64,000 nucleotides of DNA from Symbiodinium natans (lineage: Eukaryota > Sar > Dinophyceae > Suessiales > Symbiodiniaceae), in NCBI GenBank assembly GCA_905221605.1, contig CAJNDS010001846.1, positions 89,501 through 153,500 of the forward strand. Direction: 5' to 3'. Positions 12,201-24,285 of this stretch are shown piece after piece. The position numbers and the translations under genes are program-made. The stretch's first letter is position 1. The number at the start of each line of letters is the position of its first letter. A model generated the notes under the pieces. It saw only the letters and a program-made list of their open reading frames with translations. It searched no databases and was not told the origin of the DNA.

Positions 12201-15200
12201 CTCTGTGCTCACGCTGCATGTTGCAAACATTGGCCTGCGTGTGGTTTTCCTGCGATGTTCAACATGTCGGTTTTTTTTTGTCTGTTGTGACGTGTTGCCA
12301 TTGCAGCGTTTGCAACTACCAAAAGTTGCGCTACTTTTGGTGCCTGGTTGTCGTCGGTGTTTTGTGCGAGGTCACGAAAAGCGTGGCCTGCGTGGTAGAA
12401 TCGAGACATGTATGATAGCCTGCCTTTGCTACTTACACCCAGCGCGTTTTGCGCTTTTTTGGTTTCTTCGGGAGGGGGTGGGGGGGGGGGTGGGGGGGTG
12501 GTGGGGGGGGTGGGGGGGGGGGGGTGGGGGGGGGGGTTAAGAACGACACTTTGAACCCGGCTTCTTTGGGTGGGGATGCTAAGGAGTGGGAACATCTGCC
12601 ACGACATCTTCTGTTTCTAGCCGCGCATGCCTTGCCTCTGTAGCGCGCAGCGGATGCTACTGTGCTTGGTTTTCAGCCACTCGGGAAGCGCATCACAGGA
12701 TTCTCAGCGTAGCCTCGTTAAGAAGTACTGCCTGCTATGGACTCAGGCCTGCAAATCTAAAGTACATGCTTCGTGGTTTGGAGTCGGGGCTTCGGGTCTT
12801 AAGTAGATGCTTCGAGGTTCGGACTCGGGGCTTAGGGTCTCAACTAGATGCTTCCTGGTTTGGACATTGGTCTTTGGGCCCTGTGCTTCTTGAAAAGACA
12901 ACGGATTCTGTGCAATTGCAGCAGCCCCCTCTTTCATACCGAAACCGACTCACAATAATTGTTTTTTTCCGGCCTCTACAACACGAAACCCTGTAAATTA
13001 CGACACAAACCCATCCCCGGAACTAAACCCGTCGGGCTAAACCCTAAACCCGAATCCCTAAACCCTGCCTGCTGAAAGCGCGCGCGAAGGGAAGCGAAGT
13101 AGCCATCTGCCTCGACCAGGAAAGACACGGCCTCAGCCATGCCAGGAGTTCCAGGTTCCGGGTTCAGGTTTTGTGGGTTTATAGGGTTTAGGGTTTAGGG
13201 TTTAGGGTTTACCACCCTTCTCTCCCCCCACCACACCAGATCCACCCCCAGCTTCACCACCACCAACACCATCTCCTTCTGCAACATCTCCAGGGTTTAG
13301 GGTTTAGGGTTCAGGGCGAAGATCTAAACCCTAAACCCTATACCCAGAGTGGGCACGAGGAGGAACTACAGCCAGCGGCTCCCGAGGTCAGGCCTCGCAG
13401 TCGAGAGGCCAGATCCAGCCACTCACTTGCGCACACTCAAGAGGTCAGGGTTCAGGGTTCAGGGTTCAGGATTTCGGGTTTCGGGTTTAGGGTTTAGGGT
13501 TTTGGGCTTAGGGTTTAGGGCTTCGCTCGCGTCGCGTCGGAACCCATCTGCTGCAAAGTGCCAGTCGGGCCTGACCCTGGCTTGCTGTCTGGCCTACGTG
13601 TCATCCTTCGACACTAAGCTGCCCAGTAACCCAGGCTTTCTTTGGGTGCCCTTTTTTGCTTTTTGGGGTTTATTTGGGAACCTAAACCCCCAAAAAAAGG
13701 GAATAAGGGTACTACTGGCCATCCTAGGACACCGCCTCACCAGCACTTGCGCTCGGCTTCTCCACACGTATGTGTTTTCTTCTCCTGCTTCTTCTCCTCG
13801 TTCTTCTGTTTCTTCCTCTGAGGGCGAACTTTCGGGGCGTTTAAGGCTTTCCGGGTTCAGAGCTTTAGGACTTCGGGGCTTTGCAGTTGAAGGCTGAGAG
13901 CTTTTGGGCATCAACGGCCCAGATCTTACTTGCACAGGTATGTTGAAATGGATGCTTAAACGCTGTAAGCCTTAACCCCAGCTCAGCTGAGGCCGCCGCC
14001 GGCAGGAAAATTGGCTGAACCTGTCGGCTCACCACATCAGTTTAGGGTTTTAGGGCTTTCGGCCCCCCACCGACAAAGCCTAGAAGAAGCTCCACGAAGC
14101 CCTGTGTCCTGCCCTAAACCTTTAGGGTTTAGGGCTTGGGGTTTAGGACTCGCCAAATCCGAACACCCAACCCTCAGTCTATAGCCTGCATATCGGAGAT
14201 TTGAGAGATTTGTCTGCTTTTGCTGAGTTTGGTGTTTAGGATCCCTCAACTCTGGACCCCAAACCACTCCACCCTCAACTCTCCCTACCCTACACCAGAA
14301 ACCCTTAAACCCCATATGCCACCAAACCGAAAATCTTAAGCTAAGCCCGAAACCCTAGACCCTAAGTCACAAACCTTGTAAACCTAGTGTCATGGCACAT
14401 GAAGGCCTTCACTCGCGGCACGATTTGGACCTCATTGGACGCCTCGACATACGCAGGCAGGTGCATGGGTGGCTATCAGGAGATGGGTCCAGCGAGGTTT
14501 AGGGCTTGGGGTCAAAAGAGGATAACTGAGGGCTATTGGAACCTTAGTCTACCCATGAACCTTGAAGCACGTGTCGAATCATTGGGCTTAGGATGGAGTC
14601 TCGGGAGGGGCGTGCGGGCGGTTTTCGGCTTTCGACACGCATGCAGCAAGAGACGAAGACCTGGGTGGAGGGCCACCATGGGTTTAGGGTTTAGGGTTTA
14701 GGGTTTAGGGTTTAGGGTTTAGGGTTTAGACCCTGGACTTGTCTCCGAGGCCTGCCCCAGATTCCCTGTCTTGAAGCCTCCGACTTCAGGGGGTAGGGTT
14801 TAGGGTTTAGGGTTTAGGGTTTAGGGTTTAGGGTTTAGGGTTTAGGGTTTAGGGTTTAGGGTTTAGGGTTTAGGGTTTAGGGTTTAGGGTTTAGGGTTTA
14901 GGGTTTAGGGTTTAGGGTTTAGGGTTTAGGGTTTAGGGTTTAGGGTTATAGGGTTTAGGGTTTAGGGTTTAGGGTTTAGGGTTTAGGGTTTAGGGTTTAG
15001 GGTTTAGGGTTTAGGGTTTAGGGTTTAGGGTTTAGGGTTTAGGGTTTAGGGTTTAGGGTTGCCCTCCGAAGGATAGTAGAAGTGCCCTTCGGGGACCCTT
15101 CAATGGGGAGGATTGATTCGGGCTGCTCGTGATCCTGCTTGCAACTACCTCAAGAATCCAGACCTCCCTAACACCTAAACCCTGACTCCCGGTGCACTAC

Positions 15201-15995
15201 TGTAAAGCCCCAGTAACCCCCCCCCAACCCCTCAACGCTCGGGATGCCTGTAGCTGACGAAGACCTCAATTAAACCCTATTCAATGCCGCCCCCCCCCCC
15301 CCCCCCCTCCCCCCTCACCCTACACCCTAAACCCTGACCTTAAGCCCTAAAACCTGAACCCTAAATCCTAACCCTAAACGCCCTGAAGAGGGCTCGCATG
15401 AACCTCGCAAGCAACCCGGTCGAAGTGCCTTCTTGGCATTCAAGAGCTCCCACAGGGCGGCAAAGTAGCACTTGCAAAACATGTGGTGATCCTCTCTTGC
15501 AGCTTCGGGCTGTGGGGTGTTTTATTTATTTACCATTTTTTTTGGTGGGGGGGGGGAGTTAGGGTTTAGGGTTTAGGGGTTAGGGTTTAGGGTTTAGGGT
15601 GTAGGGTTGAGGGTTGAGGGTTTAGGGTTTAGGGTCTAGGGTCTAGGGTTTAGGGTTTAGGGTTTAGGGTCTAGGGTTAAGGGTTATATAGGGTGGGGGG
15701 GGGGGGGGGGGGGGGGGGGAAATTACTCGTCTACGCTAAGCCACAGCGACCACCATAACACATCCAATAATGCTTTGTTGAAAGATGCCCTGGTCGGGTC
15801 CTCGGCTATAACGTCGACATCCCACCCGTCGACTTCCGGGTGAGACGCCAGCGCAAGCGTCATGGAGTACCTGGCTGAAAGGAGGATACAGCTTATGTAT
15901 ATATATATATATAGCCGCTTAGGGCGGATGAAGCCCTAAACCCAACGCCCCCCCCCCCCCCAAAAAAAAAAAAAAAAAAAAAAAAACAAAATATA

Positions 15996-16045
<50 letters not shown>

Positions 16046-19000
16046 AGAAACAGAACAACAACCTAGTAACTACTAGTAGTTCTTTGGGGTGAAGCACTGC
16101 AAGTAGAGGGGGTTGGTTGAGTGATAGGGTTTATTAGTTCATGGTTGGGATAACATTAAAACTTGAATTTGTTTGGGTTTAAGTACCCTTAAAAATGCGA
16201 AAGGTTTAGGGTCTAGGGTCTAGGGTTTAGGGTACCCAACTATGACAAGGTTTAGGGTTGGGGGTTGCCGACCCTAAGTCTGGCCGGCGCGGCGTGGAGA
16301 AGGCGAAGGCAGGGAAAACGTGTTGGCTGGACAGCCCCGCCAACTCGAATACGAGCCTCAGCTTTGAAGGGGGGCTTTTGGGGTTTAGGTTTTTTTCAGG
16401 GTTTGGGGTTTAGGGGTTAGGATGTAGGGTTCAGGTTTTGGAGTGTGGGGTTTCGGGGTTTAGGAATTTTCTTGGTGGACTTTTTTGGGGGCGGCGTTAA
16501 GGCTGCAATGGGGCTTTGAGGGGCTTAGGGCCGAGGGTGGGTTCCTAGCGCAGCCAAGCCACGTGGCGTGGGAGGTCGAGCGCGTCAGCGAGGGGACGCT
16601 GAAGAGGTTGCGCGACTGGCGCTGGGCGAAGCTACCCGAAACCCCTAAATCCTAAGCCCACATCCCGACTACAAACTTGTGCAACAAACCCTGTAAAGAA
16701 AGAATCCTGAACCGTGACCATAAGAAAAGAACTTGAGCACCCCTTACCTGAGACCAGAGACATCTGCAGGATCCTGTTTAGCTGCCTTCCTGCCCAGACA
16801 GAAGCTCCAAATTCCCAAACCTCTAAACCCTCAGCCTCCAAAGACTCATGGTACTTGCATGAAGTGCAATGAGAGCCCCACATAGGGTTCTAACCAGGCA
16901 TAGCTAGATTTGCCCTGAGTATACACGCAAATAACTATCCATGAACCTCCAAGTACACCTAAACCCTACACCCTACACCCTAAACCCCCAAACCCTGAAC
17001 CCTAAACCCTACACCCCAAGCCCTAGAATACCTGAACCCTCCGAAACCCTGCACCGCCAAGGCCGCGCAGCTTAAAACGTGCTGGGGGTGCCAGGAGGAC
17101 GGGCGGTTGGAACAGGGTCCAAGACCGCTCCTCCTTGCCCATAGTGAGACCTTCCATGTTTAGGGTTTAGGGTTTAGGGTTTAGGGTTTAGGGTTTAGGT
17201 TTTAGGGTTTAGGGTTCAGCATCTCTGGTCCAAGCATTCACTAAGGGTGTTTGGCATCACCCCACGCGTTTGGCATCACCCCTCCCTCCCAGAATCCCTT
17301 TTCATCTGAAATATATATCTTCTCTTTTACCTAACCTATTTGTTTATCACCAACCAATTTTTCTCATTCGGCTCGCAACACAGCCATCTACCACCAACCC
17401 CACAAAAAGCTTCAGAAAACACCCCGAAAAGGATGGAACACAAATTTGCCTGCTCCCACAATGAAAAATGCTGTTTTTTGGTACTGAAATCGACGGTTTC
17501 GGGACCACTCCCTTTTACACCAAAGCACCACCACAGCCCCAGATAGCTTTCAAAAAAAAGCCTCAAAAGCCTTCAAAAAGCCCCCCAGAAAGGGTGGAAC
17601 CCAGGATTTGCTGGTCACCTGTCCGGGGGCTCCAGGGGGGGTCCGGGGGGGTCCCGGGACATTTGTCCCGGGGGGGCCCTGGGACGCCCCGGGACACCCC
17701 AGGACAACCTGTCCCTAAACCTGAACCCTAAACACTAAACCCTAAACCCTAAATCCTAAATCCTAACATCCTAAACCCTAAACCCTGAATCCTAAATCCT
17801 AAATCCTAAATCCTAAACCCTAAACCCTAAACCCTAAACCCTAAACCCTAAACCTAAACCCTGAACCCCAAACCCTAAATCCTAAATCCTAAATCCTAAA
17901 TCCTAAACGACCAAACCGGGAGCACAGCCCCATTAAAGTTTAAATATACATAGGTAGAGAAGGTTTAGGGTTTAGGGTTTAGGGTTTAGGGTTTAGGGTT
18001 TAGGGTTTAGGGTTTAGGGTTTAGGGTTTAGGGTTTAGGGATAGTGAGACCTTCCATGAGTTGACTCTCGTTTATAGCGTATAGGGTTGTTTATGAGGGT
18101 TGAGGGTGTTTTAGGGTTGTCTGGGGAGGGAGCTTTCACCCTAATGCAACGCTCGTCCAACAAGCATCCACTCCCACCACCCATGCCCGAACCATGATAA
18201 CATCCATGAGTTTCCTTGTTTTTTTCCTTCGCAGAAGGACCTCATTATAAGTACTAAATTGTAAGACCCTTTTAGATCACTCACTATTTTTCCTTCGCAA
18301 AAGGGCCTCATTATAAGTACTAAATTGTAAGACCCTTGTAGATCACTCACTATTTTTCTTTCACTCGCTACCGGGCTAAAACTATTATTCATTGAAGCCA
18401 AGATAAGAAGTACCATATTTAGAAAATCACTTAGATGAATAAAAACCAAGGGCCCCTGAAGAAATATCATAATGAACGTGCGTGAAGGAAAGCGAACGAT
18501 GTGCCCCCCTCAAGAGGGGAAACGAAACCACATCCAGAAAACAAAAACCTAAACATCTGTCACATTATTCTACATAGTGCTAGCCTTGACCAGCCGCTCA
18601 CGACGCAGCACCTGCAATCCTCTCGTAAGTACAATTATATTTGGGCTCACTATATGTATATATATATATATGCTCACGCCCCCCCCCCATGATCCACGTT
18701 TCTGCTTCGAAACAGATGGATCTTGGGAGGAGAGGGGGCCATGAGCTAGCGATAAAAACAAAGAAAGGGCCGATAAAAACCTATATCATTTCAAGTCAGG
18801 CAGGTCATTTACATCAACAAGGTAGAAAAATACCCGAAAAAATCATGTTTTTTAGAAAACTCGAGCCGGCTCGAATTTTCAAAAAAAACTGACACAGTAG
18901 GTCGCCCAAACACGAGCAGGCTCGAATTTTCCAAAAAAACCTAAATTTCAGGATCTATGAACAGCCCGGTAGATCCTGAAAGTTAGGCTTTTTTGGAAAA

Positions 19001-22000
19001 TTCGAGCCTGCTCGAGTTTTCGAGACGTGGTGCTTCAAGAATTTTCGGAAAATTCGAGCCGGCTCGAATTTTCCAAAAAAAACTGACACAGTAGGTCGCC
19101 CAAACACGAGCAGGCTCGAATTTTCCAAAAAAAAACCTAAATTTCAGGATCTGTGGCTCCAGCAGCCCGGTAGATCCTGAAAGTTCGGTGTTTTTTGGCA
19201 AATTCGAGCCTGCTCGAGTTTTCGAGACGTGGTGCTTCAAGAATTTTAGGAAAGTTCGAGCCAGCTCGAATTTTCCAAAAAACTGACACAGTAGGTCGCC
19301 CAAACACGAGCAGGCTCGAATTTTCCAAAAAAACCTAAATTTCAGGATCCATGGCTCCAGCAGCCCGGTAGATCCTGAAAGTTCGGTGTTTTGTGGAAAA
19401 TTCGAGCCTGCTCGAGTTTTCGAGGGTGCTTCAAGAATTTTAGGAAAAATCGAGCCAGCTCGAAATTTCCAAAAAAAACTGACACAGTAGGTCGCCCAAA
19501 CAAGAGCAGGCTCGAATTTTCCAAAAAGAAACCTAAATTTCAGGATCTATGGCTCCAGCAGCCCGATAGATCCTGAAAGTTAGGTTTTTTTGGAAAATTC
19601 GAGCCTGCTCGAGTTTTCGAGACGTGGCGCTTCAAGAATTTTCGGAAAATTCGAGCCGGCTCGAATTTTCTAAACAAATGCTGAAACCATGGCAGTGCGA
19701 CCCCAAGGCCTCATAGATGACATAATTTAGGTTTTTTTTTGAAAAATTCGAGCCTGCTCGAGTTTTCGAGACCTGGAGCTTCAAGAATTTTCGGAAAATT
19801 CGAGCCGGCTCGAATTTTCTAAAAAATGCTGAAACCATGGCTGTGTGACCCCAAGGCCTCATAGATGACAGAATGTAGGTGTTGTTGGAAAATTCGAGCC
19901 TGCTCGAGTTTTGGTGACCTGGTGCCTCGAGAATTTTCGGAAAATTCGAGCCGGCTCGAGTTTTCCCTATATCTCTTGAAATTCTGACTGCGGGAATTGA
20001 TACAATTAGTAGCATTAGTTACTAATTCTAATTCAATTGTTAAGTTTCCCATATATGTTAACGGCAAATATGTAACTTGTGAGAAGAGGCCACGCAATGG
20101 CTTAAATCCAACAGCCGTTTTGTTCTTAAACCCTTGACAATGAACATAAGCACTACCTTTGTGTAATTTAAACCTAAACTATCAATGAGGATATCTTCGG
20201 GACTAAAAGTTTCCATTCCAAATAGATACCATAGCTAATTTAATTGCATATACATACCTTCAACTTGTATTCAATCAAGTAATTCAAAACTATATGAACT
20301 GTCTTTACTATTGTTCTTCTTCCTACCTTTCACCTGCTTAACTGCTTTATCTACATCATTATTCTCAACTAACTTTCTTATCTCTTCGTAAGCATTTTGT
20401 TTAAATTGCTTCTCTATCCTCGATTTCTCTATTTGTTCGTATGTTGTTGCTTTCTTATGAAACGCTATGAATATTATGTCGATTATTGCATCAAACTGTT
20501 GTTCAAAACTATTCTTCGGTTATAGGCAGATGTCCTGCTTTGTTTTTAACTTTTAACATTGCCTATATCTTCAGAAGGATGATTTTGTAGAGGGTCTAAT
20601 GTTGATTTCTTTGATGCTATACTTCCTTATAATCAAACATACCAACAGGGTCTCCTGCTTTCCGCATTCTTAAATTTGTCCCAGTGTCTTCTGGTCGCGG
20701 TCCTGTTACAAAAGGAGAACCAGAACTACAACTTCTGAATACATTACCATAATCATTGTTTATTTGTTGCCCCGATGCTGAACCTAAACTATGACTTATA
20801 CTACCAGGAATTCCAGTTTTTTCTTTTCTTTAACCGTCTATTTCAATAAAACCATCTTATATGAACTGACCTACATCTTTATAGCGCTGAGTCTGTTGCG
20901 TCTTGTATAAAAGAAGTTTTCAATCATCATAAACATCTCTACCGCTTTTAGTCCCAGCAATGTATAAAATAGAGCCATTTTTGATATATCCCGTCAGGAT
21001 TGTCATACGCTAATTTAAGTCCTTGCGTGTCCGTTAAGAATGTCTCTGTCTTTGCGAATTCGTCTCTAACTTCATTATGTAGTCTGCTTCTTGTGTTAGG
21101 TGCTTTATTTGAAATCCCTTCATCACTTCTTTTATGTTTATGCATTATACAATGGTTTATAGTTTTTTATGTAATTTCATGTAATCAATGAATATTGTTG
21201 AATTTCAGAAAGGTGTATATTGAAAGCCATTATAGAGTGAATAACAGAGATTAGCAAACCACACAAAACCAAATCCAGAAACGGATTCTGTTTGTAGAGT
21301 TCTGTTGTTTAACAGTGTAGATAATCAATAGCAAGTTGTAGCTTCAGACATGGCAAGACAGGAAAGTATCGTAAATACCGGTGTTTTTCACTTCAACAAT
21401 ATGTGTAAGTAAGCACAGGTGCAGAAGGACAAGCAAGAAAAGGATACATATGGATCATGGGGGGGTGACCATATATATATGTGTAAATATATATATACTA
21501 AAACATACGTATATACATATGATTACATAGTTGGCACACACATCTCTCTCTCTCTCTCTCTCTCCCTTTCTCTCTTTCTCTGTTTCTCTATTTCTCTCTT
21601 TCTTTCTCTCTTTCTCTCTTTCTCTGTTTCTCTGTTTCTCTGTTTCTCTGTTTCTCTGTTTCTCTGTTTCTCTGTTTCTCTGTTTCTCTCTTTCTCTCTT
21701 TCTCTCTTTCTCTCTTTCTCTCTTTCTCTCTTTCTCTCTTTCTCTCTTTCTCTCTTTCTCTCTTTCTCTCTTTCTCTCTTTCTCTCTTTCTCTCTTTCTC
21801 TCTTTCTCTCTTTCTCGCTTTCTCTCTTTCTCTCTTTCTCTCTTTCTCTCTTTCTCTCTTTCTCTCTTTCTCTCTTTCTCTCTTTCTCTCTTTCTCTCTT
21901 TCTCTCTTTCTCTCTTTCTCTCTTTCTCTCTTTCTCTCTTTCTCTCTTTCTCTCTTTCCCTCTTTCTCTCTTTCTCTCTTTCTCTCTTTCTCTCTTTCTC

Positions 22001-22199
22001 TCTTTCCCTCTTTCTCTCTTTCTCTCTTTCTCTCTTTCTCTCTTTCTCTCTTTCTTCTCTCTGTCTTCTCTCTTTCTTCTCTCTGTCTACTCTCTTTTTT
22101 CTCTCTTCGTTTCTCTCTTCTTTCTCTCTTCGTTTCTCTCTTCTTTCTCTCTTCGTTTCTCTCTTCTTTCTCTCTTTCTCCCTTCTTTCTTTCTTTCTT

Positions 22200-22253
<54 letters not shown>

Positions 22254-24251
22254 CCTCTCTCTCTCTGTGCCTCTCTCTCTCTCTCGAAAAACCCAAACCC
22301 TGGCCAGCAGCAGGCCCACCGCCGAAAAAGCAGTCGCCTCGCGAGGCTGCTGGCAGGGACTTCATGACCCAGCATTTTTGGCCACTCAGGGCCTAACAAT
22401 GTGACAGTCGCTACGGCCACTGGAGGATTGGCGCTTCTGCCTCTCACAAGGAGGCAGGACCCGATTGGGCAAACCAAGTCGAACAGTCAATAAAGTACAG
22501 CATGCGCTTAAGGCAATCAATCAAAGATTCTGTTTGAAAGGCATCTGGCAGGGCCAGCCAATTGAGACGCAACGCTTGTGCTGCACCTGCTCCTGCTAGC
22601 CGAGAAAGCAAAAAATCTTCCTCCGACGGCTGCCTCTCCCTCTCGCAAAGAAGCAACAAGCTCCGGACAATGTAACGAGTTCCATCAGGACTCATAGCAT
22701 TCGCACGCGAGCTTAGATGATGGCGAACGTCAGAGGGCCACTCAGAGGAGTTTTTAAGACGGCTTCCCTGATAGATGTGCACCCGAAGCGGCTCCATGGC
22801 CAGAGAATGAAGTAAAAATGCAATCCAGCTGGCACAGGCAATCGGTTGAGCAAAATCTTGGACGCCTTGCGCATTTCAAGCCACACATTCCACACGTATC
22901 AGGCTTACAAAAGCTTCCTTGAGGTATAAACTTACCCTCAACCCTAGCCCTGAAACCCTGAACCCTCAACACTTTTTTTGAGACCTGACCTGAAGACTGC
23001 GAGCGCCCTGCCTCAACACTCAACCCTTAATTTGACCTGGTAGGAGTGAATCCCAGAAGTGGCATGGTCAGCCAAAAGAACACATAAGGGCAGGAGTCGT
23101 CAGACCTATGGGGTATCCACGTTCACGTGCGCCGTAATGATTTTAATACTGGCTTTATAAAAAGTGAAAGAACCCCCATTATGATTATAAGCGTGCGTCA
23201 ACTTACCTTTGTATTATACTATTATGGGGGGCGAGTGAATGAATGTACTGTAGTGAGTTCACGTACACCCAACCCTCTATCTCTAGCTCCTATTAGTGGT
23301 TGATCTCGGGATGAGTCTTAATGTCTTGAGTGACTAACCGGCTTAGAGATCCAACCGCAACACCCATCACACCTTGAGACCCGGTTAACGCCTGGTCTGG
23401 CTCCACCTGAGTAGACAGGGAGAAGGGTTCGGGAGGGGTTGCAGGTGAGCTGAGCTGGCGGCCACCTGGCGCAGGGTGAGACCACAGAGCTCTGCCTCCC
23501 GCTGTGCGGGTGACAAAGCCAAAAAGAGTTCGAGAAACCTGGTCATGGCTGCGGCACACATCACGCAAGTAGGGCCTTCTCGGAAAGGGATAGGGCTTAG
23601 GGGCTTGTGCAGGGCACTATCTCCAAGTCTAGGGCCTTTTCCCCATAATAATAAGTTGTTTAAAGGCGCGAGCTGATTCATTAAACTACAACCGTAATCG
23701 AATAGTAGGGGCAAAGAGGAAGTTCCAGCCCTGGTTCGTCAATAAGGCTTGGGGTTCACTCCGTTCATCTGTTTCCAAGCTGACCGTAAGCGCCCCAGAA
23801 GTCCTATTGAACAAAGTGAGCAATAAAGAAATGGCGGCTGAAACATGCTTGCTCATGCTTGAAGGAGCTCACAGAGCGCTTAAAAAACACCAGGGAAGGG
23901 GAGGCGTGTCGAGTTTGGTTCATGATTCACGTGATACAATAATTATACTAGAGGCGCGAAGGTATATGGCGGCTAGATTCGCCCAGTCTTTCCTGGTGCG
24001 TTTAAAGACCCATAAAAGCCTCCATTAAAAGAAGCTCTTTGTTGGGGCTTTCAATGAGTCCTCTAATGCGGCTTGCATTGCTGGATATACCGGCTGATCT
24101 GTAATGGACCCATGAAGATAAATGCAGAAGATACTGTCCCAAAGACTTGGTTGAATAGGAACAAGGATGTTCCTGCTAGTAACTAGTAGTTAATATTTTG
24201 AATATAGGAAACCATCCCATAAAATAAACATAGTAGTAACAACAATAATAA

Positions 24252-24285
<34 letters not shown>

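Noticed and set aside
14387-14701. 104-codon plus-strand ORF
   Set aside because: Runs into TTTAGGG repeat, has no motif, and lies in an intron whose flanking exons join in frame on the minus strand.
20271-21145. Reading TGA as Trp (a variant code) to rescue the virus-like frames
   Set aside because: TAA and TAG codons and true frameshifts also interrupt them, so decay explains the stops better; host exons avoid internal TGA.
21419-22477. ORFs of 240-340 codons on both strands
   Set aside because: Entirely translations of the CT microsatellite (SLFLSF / REKERK); no protein.
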